DNA from: an uncultured Chlorobiaceae bacterium
GTDB taxonomy: Bacteria; Bacteroidota; Chlorobiia; Chlorobiales; Chlorobiaceae
Direction: 5' to 3'
Assembly: GCA_903836465.1 (NCBI GenBank)
Contig: CAILRB010000066.1
Location: forward strand, 1 to 64,000
DNA: 64,000 bases
How positions within the stretch are numbered: position 1 is the stretch's first letter; the number at the start of each line of letters is the position of its first letter. Shown here one piece after another: positions 35,772 through 44,163 of the stretch. The notes beneath the pieces are model-generated. The model saw nothing but the letters and a program-made list of their open reading frames with translations, was not told the DNA's origin and ran no database searches. Position numbers and translations under genes: made by a program.

Positions 35772-38294
35772 TTACCATTCCATATCAAGTGACTTCTGTA
35801 CGCTTCTGATGAGTTGTTGACCGCTAAATGGTTTTTGGATGAAGTTTACCCCATCTTCAACCACACCGTGACTGGCAATGATATCAGAAGTGTAGCCGGA
35901 CATAAAGAGTGTTTTTACTGTCGGGCAGATTGATTGTATTTTGTCGGCAAGTTGGCTGCCGTTCATCTCCGGCATGACAACATCAGTGAGAAGCAGGTCG
36001 ATAAGTCCCTTGTGGCTTGAGGCAATAGAGATCGCCTCTTTAGGTGTTGCGGCCGTAATTACCAGATAACCCTGCTGCTCAATAATTCGCTGACAGACGC
36101 TTAGAATATCTGGTTGGTCCTCACAGAGAAGTACTGTTTTTTTGTTCTCCAAGGATATCGTCTCCGATGCTTCATATTCTATATTCTTTTTATTTGGTAT
36201 TTTGTGCAAGGGTAGGCTGATTTTGAATGTTGTACCTGTACCCCACTCACTTTCAAAGGTGATACAGCCGTTATTCTGTTTCACAATACCGTAGACAGTG
36301 GAGAGTCCGAGGCCAGTTCCTTTGCCAATTTCTTTGGTCGTAAAAAATGGTTCGAAAATATGTGAATGATGCTTTTTTTCAATACCTGATCCATTATCGG
36401 TGACGGCAAGAGTAATGTAATCACCCGGTATGATACAAAGATGTCTGGACGGGCAATCTTCTCTATTGACGCAGAGTCTGCCGGTCTGGATGGTAATTTT
36501 GCCGTCGCCGGTAATGGCATCACGGGCGTTGACACAGAGGTTGACAAGTATCTGGTCGAGCTGCGAGGGGTCAATCTTGACCAGATTTTGTTCTCTTGTT
36601 GGTATCCAATCCAGAGAAATATTTTCACCGATCAGCCTTTTCAGCATAGAGAGCATTCCTTCGACCGTCGCATTCAGATCAAGAGTTATTGGCAGAGCTA
36701 TCTGCTTGCGAGCAAAGGCGAGAAGCTGCCTGGTCAGATTGGCAGAGCGCGTTGCTGCTCTTTGAATAGCATCAAGATCGCTGATGATTGATGAAGAAAG
36801 GTTCTTTTTTTCAAGAGCTATTTCGGCATGCCCGAGGATGACGCCAAGCATGTTGTTAAAGTCATGGGCTATACCACCGGCAAGCTGACCAACCATCTCC
36901 ATTTTCTGGGAGTGCAGCAATTGAGCTTGAAGCTTTTCCCGTTCCTCCTCAAGTTGAATTTGTGCCTTATGGAGACGCAACATGGTGATCCCATTGGACA
37001 GGTTGTCTGCCAGTGAGGTGAGCAGGTTTTTTTCTTCTGCATCAAAGGCATTCGGTTTGGCGGAATATATAGTCAGGGTGCCAAACACTTCACTCTCAGT
37101 CTTAAGTGGCAAAGAAAGAAGTGACGAATAGCCATGACTTATTGCATCCATTCGCCAGGGTTCAAAAATCGGATCGTCAAGAATATTTTTTACAGCACTT
37201 GATCGGCCAGTACGGATTGCCGTTCCTACGGGTCCTCTCCCTTGTGGATTATCAGCCCAGGAGACCTTGATATTTTTAATGTAATCGCCAACGAAACCAG
37301 CCTCAGCAACAACAGATATGCTTTTTGCCTGGTCTTGTTCGGGATAACCAACCCATGTCATCCGGTAACCACCAGTTTCGACGATGATGTTGCAGATCTT
37401 TTGCAGAAGTTCCATTTCATCATCGGAGTGAATAAGAGCTTCGTTGCATTTGTTGGTAGCCTGGAGAGCACGTGCCAGTCTCCGCAACTCTTCCTCATCC
37501 CGCAGACGGTCAGTCACATCATTAATAATGACATGGATAACTGCTTTGCCATCCAGCTCTATTTTATTCCGGAAAATCTCGACATCCCGAATTGATCCAT
37601 CGGCCCTCCGATGACAACCTGTAAATTTATTTTGCTTGCGGATAGGTACTGTTTTCAGGTTACTTATTATGGCATCAGGCGCCAGAGTATTGATATCCCT
37701 GGTGTACATCTGTTTGAGCTCTTCAACTGTCCATCCATACCAGTCTGATGCCTTCTGATTAACATCGAGAACCTTCCCTGTATCGGGATCAAGAATAGCC
37801 TGGATTGCTGAATGACTATTAAAAAGTGTCTTGAACCGCTCCTCACTTTTCCTGAGTTCCTGTTCAGACTCTTTACGTTCGGTGATGTCGTCAATTATTG
37901 CCGTGAAATAGCCCTTCTGTAAACTATAGACTGATATATCAAAGCATTTATGCAATGCTTCGAGGTTACATTCAAACCGATCAGGAATCCCGGTCTCAGC
38001 TACCCTTAAGTGTTTCTCGATAAACTCTGGTTGTGAATTCTTTATATCAGGGAATACCTCCGATGCCTTGAGTCCAATGACATTCTGGATGCCGGTAACC
38101 TTCTCATAACCAGCATTGACCTCTTGATGAATAAAATCAACCGGTCGGCCCTTTTCATCGCAAATGACCTTGCAATGGACGCAACCATATCGCATGTTTT
38201 GAAATACATGACAAGAGGTGTCATTATGATTGGAACTTTTTTGTTTAATTTTGTCGCTGTGCATGAGGGTGCAGTATAGCTTTAACTCCTCCAT
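35772..38294 (-). CDS. Multi-PAS/GAF hybrid sensor histidine kinase
   Basis: An 840-residue cytoplasmic kinase. Order: PAS (about 25-140, ending DDITERKESE), PAS with PAC (about 145-265, NDVTDRL), GAF (about 285-440), HisKA with the acceptor His in GGIAHDFNNML, HATPase (NLCVNARDA, DNGSGIEKK, GTGLGLSTVYG), and REC with LLTDVVMPEMNG as phospho-Asp site. There are no membrane segments. The kinase core closely resembles the 1463-3202 kinase. No response-regulator gene is adjacent. The start may be at 38294 or at an ATG 10 codons later; neither has a good ribosome site. Confidence 0.88.
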   Translation of the reverse strand: MEELKLYCTLMHSDKIKQKSSNHNDTSCHVFQNMRYGCVHCKVICDEKGRPVDFIHQEVNAGYEKVTGIQNVIGLKASEVFPDIKNSQPEFIEKHLRVAETGIPDRFECNLEALHKCFDISVYSLQKGYFTAIIDDITERKESEQELRKSEERFKTLFNSHSAIQAILDPDTGKVLDVNQKASDWYGWTVEELKQMYTRDINTLAPDAIISNLKTVPIRKQNKFTGCHRRADGSIRDVEIFRNKIELDGKAVIHVIINDVTDRLRDEEELRRLARALQATNKCNEALIHSDDEMELLQKICNIIVETGGYRMTWVGYPEQDQAKSISVVAEAGFVGDYIKNIKVSWADNPQGRGPVGTAIRTGRSSAVKNILDDPIFEPWRMDAISHGYSSLLSLPLKTESEVFGTLTIYSAKPNAFDAEEKNLLTSLADNLSNGITMLRLHKAQIQLEEEREKLQAQLLHSQKMEMVGQLAGGIAHDFNNMLGVILGHAEIALEKKNLSSSIISDLDAIQRAATRSANLTRQLLAFARKQIALPITLDLNATVEGMLSMLKRLIGENISLDWIPTREQNLVKIDPSQLDQILVNLCVNARDAITGDGKITIQTGRLCVNREDCPSRHLCIIPGDYITLAVTDNGSGIEKKHHSHIFEPFFTTKEIGKGTGLGLSTVYGIVKQNNGCITFESEWGTGTTFKISLPLHKIPNKKNIEYEASETISLENKKTVLLCEDQPDILSVCQRIIEQQGYLVITAATPKEAISIASSHKGLIDLLLTDVVMPEMNGSQLADKIQSICPTVKTLFMSGYTSDIIASHGVVEDGVNFIQKPFSGQQLIRSVQKSLDMEW

Positions 38295-38566
38295 ATAGAA
38301 TAATATTATGGAAAAGCATTATTAATATAAACAATGAGCTGTTAGTTCCGTTTTTATTTTACTTTGCAAGCACAATTTTTTCGCTGCTTGCAGGAGCTTA
38401 AGCCAGGCTAACTGCAAAAATAAATGGCGCTCGATAAATATTACAAGATCAAAAAAAATTTGAAAGGAAATCGTACATAGTGCGTACTAATTAGGGAGAA
38501 GCAGATTGCTTCAGTTTTGAATGGTGTTTTGAGTGGTTTCAATTAAGCAATAAAATACAATAACTT

Positions 38567-38788
38567 ATGAAAAAGAATCTTATCGCAGGTATTGTGGTTT
38601 CTCTTGCAATGACCGGTTTTTTTGGTGGCGTTTCTTTTGCCGCAGATGCAGCAGCACCAGCAGCAACACCTAAGGTTGAGGTAAAAGCTGAAAAGGCACC
38701 AGCAGCAAAGAAAAAGGCTCCTAAGAAGAAAGCTGCTAAAAAAGCTGAAGTAAAGAAAGAAGAAGCAAAGAAAGAAGCTGTAAAGTAA
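38567..38788 (+). CDS. Lys/Ala-rich exported small protein
   Basis: A 73-residue protein with a clear signal peptide (MKKNLIAGIVVSLAM...) predicted to be cut after VSFA. The mature 48 residues are almost only Ala, Lys, Glu, Pro and Val, in repeats like KKKAPKKKAAKKAEVKKEEAK, resembling the tail of histone H1-like proteins. The charge pattern suggests a disordered polycation in the periplasm or envelope. Function unknown. It is a single-gene unit, with several small hairpins upstream (38366-38520) and a terminator downstream. Confidence 0.75.
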   Translation: MKKNLIAGIVVSLAMTGFFGGVSFAADAAAPAATPKVEVKAEKAPAAKKKAPKKKAAKKAEVKKEEAKKEAVK

Positions 38789-38882
38789 GCTAACCCTTCT
38801 TATTGATGCCGTATTGACTAAGTGTGGTGAATTGGTGAAAAAGGTGATGATAAGGAGTCTCTACGGTCTTCAATTGCTTTTC

Positions 38883-38909
38883 AGAAAAGCCCTTTTTAAG
38901 GGCTTTTCT
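38883..38909 (+). terminator. Intrinsic terminator
   Basis: A long palindrome: 38883-38892 (AGAAAAGCCC) pairs with 38900-38909 (GGGCTTTTCT), and inner TT/AA pairs extend the stem to 12 bp with a TTT loop. It ends the Lys/Ala-rich gene before tatA. Confidence 0.8.
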
Positions 38910-38970
38910 GGTTATATATCATTTTTATTGTTGAAGTTACAACACTCTTATATAACCGGGAGAAATTGCC

Positions 38971-39216
38971 ATGTTTGGATTGGGTGGACAGGAGCTGCTG
39001 CTGATTCTGTTTGTTGTCCTGTTGTTTTTCGGCCCTTCAAAACTTCCTGAACTTGCCCGCGGGCTGGGCAAAGGAATGAGGGAGTTTAAAAAAGCACAGG
39101 CTGATCTGGAAAATGAATTCAATAAAGTTGCAGAGAGTCCCGAGGCTGAAGATAAACCCGTTGAGCCAGTGGCTTCAAAAGAGGTGAAAAGCGTTCCTGA
39201 GAGTAAAAAATCGTGA
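38971..39216 (+). CDS. tatA: Twin-arginine translocase TatA/E-type subunit
   Basis: An 81-residue TatA-family protein. It has a short membrane helix ([17 protein letters not shown]), the [21 protein letters not shown] hinge and amphipathic helix, and an acidic/basic disordered tail. It forms the size-fitting pore of Tat export of folded proteins. No tatB or tatC gene is nearby. A terminator precedes it and the YhaO-like gene follows 87 bp on. Confidence 0.92.
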   Translation: MFGLGGQELLLILFVVLLFFGPSKLPELARGLGKGMREFKKAQADLENEFNKVAESPEAEDKPVEPVASKEVKSVPESKKS

Positions 39217-39303
39217 TGGCGAAATAACGGTTCTCCCTATATTGAGCATACCGTTACAGAAAAGGCTTGCGTCTCACCTCTTTTTTTATGCTCTCTTTGG
39301 ACT

Positions 39304-40554
39304 ATGTTTACTTTTCTTCATGCTGCCGATATCCATCTCGACAGTCCTTTAAAGGGGCTTGAAGAGTATCAGGACGCCCCGCTGGAGCAGATACGGCTGG
39401 CTGCCCGCAGGGCCTTTGACAATCTCATTCAGTTGGCACTTGATGAAAAAGTTGCTTTTGTGCTGCTTGCTGGCGACCTTTACGATGGAGACTGGAAGGA
39501 TTATAATACTGGCATCTATTTTGTGAGCCGTATGGGCCGTCTCCGTGAGGCTGGTATTCCGGTGATTATGGTTTCAGGCAACCACGATGCTGCAAGCCAG
39601 ATTACCCGGTCATTGAAACTTCCCGACAATGTCACGCTTTTCCCGCATCGGAAGGCAGGAACCCATCTTCTTGATCATTACGAAGTTGCCATACACGGAC
39701 AGAGTTTTTCTGCCCGTTCGGTAATGGATGATCTGGTTCGTGACTTCCCTCAAGCTGATCCGTCGCTTTTCAATATCGGATTGCTGCACACCAGCCTGAA
39801 CGGGAGAACAGGTCACGAGCCCTACGCCCCCTGCACCCTTGATGCGCTCAAGTCAAAAGGGTATCATTACTGGGCGCTTGGCCATATTCATCAACGCGAA
39901 GAGATTTGCCATGATCCATGGGTTGTTTTTCCCGGCAATATTCAGGGGCGCCATATTCGTGAAACCGGCCCCAGGGGGTGTACGCTGGTTTCGGTGGATG
40001 AGGCTTGCGTCCTAAAAGTTGAGCCTCGGGAGCTGGATGTTCTTCGCTGGGCAGTCTGCAGTGTCGATCCTGCTGGCTGCGACAGTCTCGACTCTCTCTC
40101 GGATCTCGTTCGCGATCATTTTGAAGAGGAGAGGGCAAAGACGGATGGACGTCCTCTTGCGTTACGTCTGATTGTGGATGGGATAACGCCCCTGCATGGT
40201 CAACTGCATGAGCGCGCCCTTCAGTGGAGTGAAGAGATTCGTGCTGTCGCTGCTATGCTCGGAGATGTCTGGATTGAAAAAGTGGTGATCAAGACTCGTA
40301 AAAGGGATGAACCGGCGGAAAATTTTACCGACGAATCACCAATTCGGGCCTTATTGAAAGCGGTTGAATCCTCTCCGTTGGAAGAGTCAAGCCTTGTCGC
40401 GCTTGTTCCTGAATTTGACAAACTTCGCAGTAAACTTCCCTCCGATCTGCTCGCTGACGGTGATCCGTTTCGTCCCGGTGAGGAGGAGCTTTCCATCCTG
40501 CGAGAAGAGGTGAAGGAGCTGCTGAAGGGCAGGATTGAGCGAGGGGCCTCATGA
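39304..40554 (+). CDS. yhaO: SbcD/YhaO-like DNA-repair phosphoesterase
   Basis: A 416-residue calcineurin-like nuclease subunit. Metal-binding motifs are in order: AADIHLDSP, LAGDLYDGDW, VSGNHD, and the later LLHTS and LGHIHQRE. It is the Mre11-like partner of the SMC-type ATPase encoded next, with which it overlaps by 4 bp. The pair would process DNA ends. YhaO/YhaN is the Bacillus naming. It lies just before the restriction-modification island but the family is not specific to defence. Confidence 0.88.
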   Translation: MFTFLHAADIHLDSPLKGLEEYQDAPLEQIRLAARRAFDNLIQLALDEKVAFVLLAGDLYDGDWKDYNTGIYFVSRMGRLREAGIPVIMVSGNHDAASQITRSLKLPDNVTLFPHRKAGTHLLDHYEVAIHGQSFSARSVMDDLVRDFPQADPSLFNIGLLHTSLNGRTGHEPYAPCTLDALKSKGYHYWALGHIHQREEICHDPWVVFPGNIQGRHIRETGPRGCTLVSVDEACVLKVEPRELDVLRWAVCSVDPAGCDSLDSLSDLVRDHFEEERAKTDGRPLALRLIVDGITPLHGQLHERALQWSEEIRAVAAMLGDVWIEKVVIKTRKRDEPAENFTDESPIRALLKAVESSPLEESSLVALVPEFDKLRSKLPSDLLADGDPFRPGEEELSILREEVKELLKGRIERGAS

Positions 40555-43500
40555 AAATCAATCGTCTCGAACTCAAAGCCTTTGGTCATTTTACTAATCA
40601 GGAGCTCGATTTTTCTTCACCTCTTCCCGGCCTGCACATTGTGTATGGCCCCAATGAAGCGGGCAAAAGCAGTGCGATGAGAGCCCTCCAGGCCTGGTTT
40701 TTCGGCTTTCCCGTGCGTACAGGTGATAATTTTCAGCACCAGAGTCCGCAGCTTCTGGTTGGCGGTAGCCTGGAGGCGAGTGATGGCCGCGAGTTGACCT
40801 TTTACCGCAGGAAAAGAAATCTCAAAGACCTTTTTGATCAGCATGACAACCCCATTGATCCTTCAGTGCTGGCACCTTGGCTGCATGGTGTTGAAAAGGA
40901 GCTGTTTACAGCGCTTTACGGCATCAATCATGAAACCCTGATTCAGGGGGGGCAAGGTATTCTTGACCAGGAGGGGGAGGTAGGCAAGGCGCTTTTTGCA
41001 GCAGGAGCCGGGCTTTCCTCTTTGAAACCCATCATGGATGAGCTTGAAGCCGAAGGGGAAAGCCTCTTCAAGCCGCAGGGTTCACGTCAATTGCTCAATG
41101 AGGCGATTGCCCGCCACAAAGAGCAGCAGACGCAATGTAAACAGGCAACACTTTCAGGTCGAGAGTGGGAGGAGCATCGGCAGGCTCTGGATGAGTCGCT
41201 CAAGAGGCTGGAGGAGAGCCAGGGTATCAGGCAGGAACGGGAGAAGGAGAAACGAAGGCTTGAGCGGCTGATGCAGGCGCTTCCGGATCTCTCTGATCGA
41301 AAAAATCTGTTTGAAAAACTGGTAAATCTTGGAGCAGTTGCTCTTCTTCCCCCGGACTTTACCGAATGTCGTACAACTCTTGAGCAGGCAGAGCGGACGG
41401 CCCGTCTTCATCATGAGCAGCTTCAGGCGCGCCTCCAGGTGCTTCGCGAAAAAATGGCAGGAGACTTGCTTCATCAAGAATTGCTTGATGAAGCGGGCAC
41501 AATAGACGAGCTTCATCAGCGGCTTGGAGAGTATCGGAAAGGGAAGAGTGACCGCCCCTTGCGTGAGGGGCAGCGTATCAGCGCCCGCACGGCAGCGGCA
41601 GAGCTGCTTCGGCAGATCAAGCCCGTACTATCGCTCAGTGAGGTTGAAACCTTGCGCCCCGGTCTTTCCAAGCGAAAAACGGTGGTGACGCTTGGTTCTC
41701 GATATGAAGCCATTCTGCAAAATGGCCGCAACGCAAGGCAACAGGTGCAGGAGTCGGAAAAATCTCTGGAGAGAGCTGTTCATGACTGTCAGCAACTCGA
41801 GCCCGTTACTGACCCAGGCGAACTGACCCGAGCACTGCTCTCTGCCGAAAGGGCCGGGGATCTCGACCGGGAAATCGTGATTCTGGAACAGGAGCGCGAC
41901 AAGGGAGAGCGTGAATGCCTTGCTGCGTTTCATCGTCTTGGTCTCTGGAACGGCCCACTGGAAGAAGTACTTCATCTGGCGCTTCCGCTGCTGGAGACGG
42001 TCAACCGTTTTGATGAAGAGTTCCGTGCACTGGATGCCGAACAACGACAGATTCTGACAGAGAAAGAGTCGTTGCAGCAGGAGCAAGCCCGAGTTGAGGA
42101 ACTCCTGCATAACCTTGAGGTTGCAGGCGATGTGCCCGCCGAAGAGGAGCTGATGAAAAGTCGTACCCGGCGAGAAGAGGGGTGGCAGCTTCTTCGGCGC
42201 CAATGGATGCTGCAGGAGGATGTCACCGAAGAGAGCCGTAACTACAATGCCGGGCTTCCATTGCCGGATGCTTATGAGAAGATGATCGCTGTTGCTGACC
42301 GGATTGCGGACACTCTCTATCGGGAGGCTGATCTTGTTCAGCAACATGCGTCACTGAAGGCTGAAGCTGAAAAAATTGAAAAAAAGCTGGCCGTGCTTCT
42401 TGAAAAAGAATCGAGTGCCAGTGCCGATCTCGCCAAACTCTCCTCTCAATGGCAGAAACAGTGGGCCTCCTGCGCTCTTGTACCCCTCTCTCCACGAGAA
42501 ATGAGCGCCTGGTTGCTCTCGTTTGATTATCTCCGACTGCAAGTTAGAGAGTCCGGGAGAAGAGCAGGAGAGCTGGCTGACAAGGTGGCGCGACGCAGTT
42601 CCTTGAGGAAAAGCCTTCTGAAAGAGATTGTCGCCATCGGCGGAAAGAGCACTTTCCCGGAAGAAGTCGTCGAGCCGATGCTTGACTATGCCCGATCGCT
42701 GCTGAACACCCTACAGGCCCTTCAGAAAGCACACGATTCGATGGAGGCGAGGATTCGCGATCTTGCCACGACCGTTGAAACGCCACGCGACACTATGCTC
42801 AAGGCTGAAGAAGAGCTTCGGCAGTGGCGACTCGACTGGCGTGAAGCGGTCACGCCGCTTGGTCTTGAAGGTAACGTTCTTCCATCAGAGGCTCTCGACT
42901 TTATTGATACCCTTCAGGCCTGTTTTGAACGTCTCAAAGAGGCTGATGAGTTCCGCAAAAGGATCGAAGGCATTGACCGTGATACACAGCTTTTCGAGGA
43001 GGACGTCAAGTGTCTGGTGCAGAGGATAGCCGCAGATCTTACGACCGTTGAGGCTCAACCAGCCGTCACGGAACTCAAGCGTCGCCTTGGTCAGGCCTTT
43101 CAGGAGCAGACTATCGTTCAGCGCAACAATGAAGAGCTGGAGGGTCTTGAACAAGAGCTGATCATGACCGGCACTGATCTGCGGAGCTGCGAAGAGCAAC
43201 TGGAGGCCATGCGTCGCTCTGCCCATTGTAACACACGCGAGGAGCTGCTTGAGGCTGAACAGCGCTCCGCCACCTGCACGACACTCCAGAACCGGCTGCT
43301 TGAACTCGAAACACGCCTTACCCGCATTGCTGGGGGGACAGCGCTTGCCTCCCTCGAAGCACAGGCCGAAGCGGTTGATCCCGATGAACTTCCCGGTCGT
43401 ATCGACTCTCTGAACAAGGAGATAACCAATCTGCTCGATCCGGAAATTCAGCAGTTGTCTGAAAGCATCGGGAGGAAAAGAAACGAGCTCGACCGGATGG

Positions 43501-44057
43501 ACGGCAGCGGCAAAGCAGCAGAGCTTGCCGAAGCCGTGCAGCACTCCCTGACCAAAATCCGTCGTCTGACCGATCGCTATATCCGCATCAAGCTTGCTGA
43601 AAAAATTCTCCGCGACGAGACTGAGCGCTATCGAAACGAGAACGAAGCGCCTCTTCTGAAAATTGCATCACGCTATTTCAACGAGCTGACAATGGGTTCC
43701 TTCACTGCCCTCCGCACAGACAGTGACGACCATGGCAAACTTATCCTGATTGGTCTGCGGCCTGACGGCATTCGCCTGCATGTCGATGCCATGAGTTCCG
43801 GCACCCGCGACCAGCTCTATCTTGCCCTGCGCCTCGCCACCCTCGAATGGCGCATAGCATCAAGCGAGCCGATGCCCTTTATTGTTGACGATATTTTGAT
43901 CAATTTCGACGACCGACGTTCACGAGCAACCATTGCCGCACTTGCTGAACTTGGCGAAAAAAGCCAGGTGATTCTTTTTACGCATCACCAGAGCATCGTA
44001 GATGTTGCAGGGGAGTCGGAGTTTGCCGGGCGAGTGTTTGTGCATCAGCTTGGGTGA
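40551..44057 (+). CDS. yhaN: YhaN-like SMC-type AAA ATPase
   Basis: A 1168-residue Rad50/SbcC-like protein. Walker A YGPNEAGKSSAMRAL is near 33-47. A very long coiled coil (about 180-1010) is rich in Glu, Leu, Arg and Gln. The C-terminal head has signature AMSSGTRDQLYLALRLA, Walker B PFIVDDILINFDD and the switch ILFTHHQSI. No CxxC zinc hook is obvious at mid-coil, as in YhaN. It overlaps the yhaO-like gene by 4 bp, so the two products are made together for DNA-end processing. Confidence 0.88.
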   Translation: MKINRLELKAFGHFTNQELDFSSPLPGLHIVYGPNEAGKSSAMRALQAWFFGFPVRTGDNFQHQSPQLLVGGSLEASDGRELTFYRRKRNLKDLFDQHDNPIDPSVLAPWLHGVEKELFTALYGINHETLIQGGQGILDQEGEVGKALFAAGAGLSSLKPIMDELEAEGESLFKPQGSRQLLNEAIARHKEQQTQCKQATLSGREWEEHRQALDESLKRLEESQGIRQEREKEKRRLERLMQALPDLSDRKNLFEKLVNLGAVALLPPDFTECRTTLEQAERTARLHHEQLQARLQVLREKMAGDLLHQELLDEAGTIDELHQRLGEYRKGKSDRPLREGQRISARTAAAELLRQIKPVLSLSEVETLRPGLSKRKTVVTLGSRYEAILQNGRNARQQVQESEKSLERAVHDCQQLEPVTDPGELTRALLSAERAGDLDREIVILEQERDKGERECLAAFHRLGLWNGPLEEVLHLALPLLETVNRFDEEFRALDAEQRQILTEKESLQQEQARVEELLHNLEVAGDVPAEEELMKSRTRREEGWQLLRRQWMLQEDVTEESRNYNAGLPLPDAYEKMIAVADRIADTLYREADLVQQHASLKAEAEKIEKKLAVLLEKESSASADLAKLSSQWQKQWASCALVPLSPREMSAWLLSFDYLRLQVRESGRRAGELADKVARRSSLRKSLLKEIVAIGGKSTFPEEVVEPMLDYARSLLNTLQALQKAHDSMEARIRDLATTVETPRDTMLKAEEELRQWRLDWREAVTPLGLEGNVLPSEALDFIDTLQACFERLKEADEFRKRIEGIDRDTQLFEEDVKCLVQRIAADLTTVEAQPAVTELKRRLGQAFQEQTIVQRNNEELEGLEQELIMTGTDLRSCEEQLEAMRRSAHCNTREELLEAEQRSATCTTLQNRLLELETRLTRIAGGTALASLEAQAEAVDPDELPGRIDSLNKEITNLLDPEIQQLSESIGRKRNELDRMDGSGKAAELAEAVQHSLTKIRRLTDRYIRIKLAEKILRDETERYRNENEAPLLKIASRYFNELTMGSFTALRTDSDDHGKLILIGLRPDGIRLHVDAMSSGTRDQLYLALRLATLEWRIASSEPMPFIVDDILINFDDRRSRATIAALAELGEKSQVILFTHHQSIVDVAGESEFAGRVFVHQLG

Positions 44058-44163
44058 ACGCTGGCAAACCGACATCAATAATATCGCTCCAGTGTACTTC
44101 CAAAAACATGGTGTATATTGAGCGTCTGCGTATCGTTCCGATGAAGCAACCACTCCATTCAGC

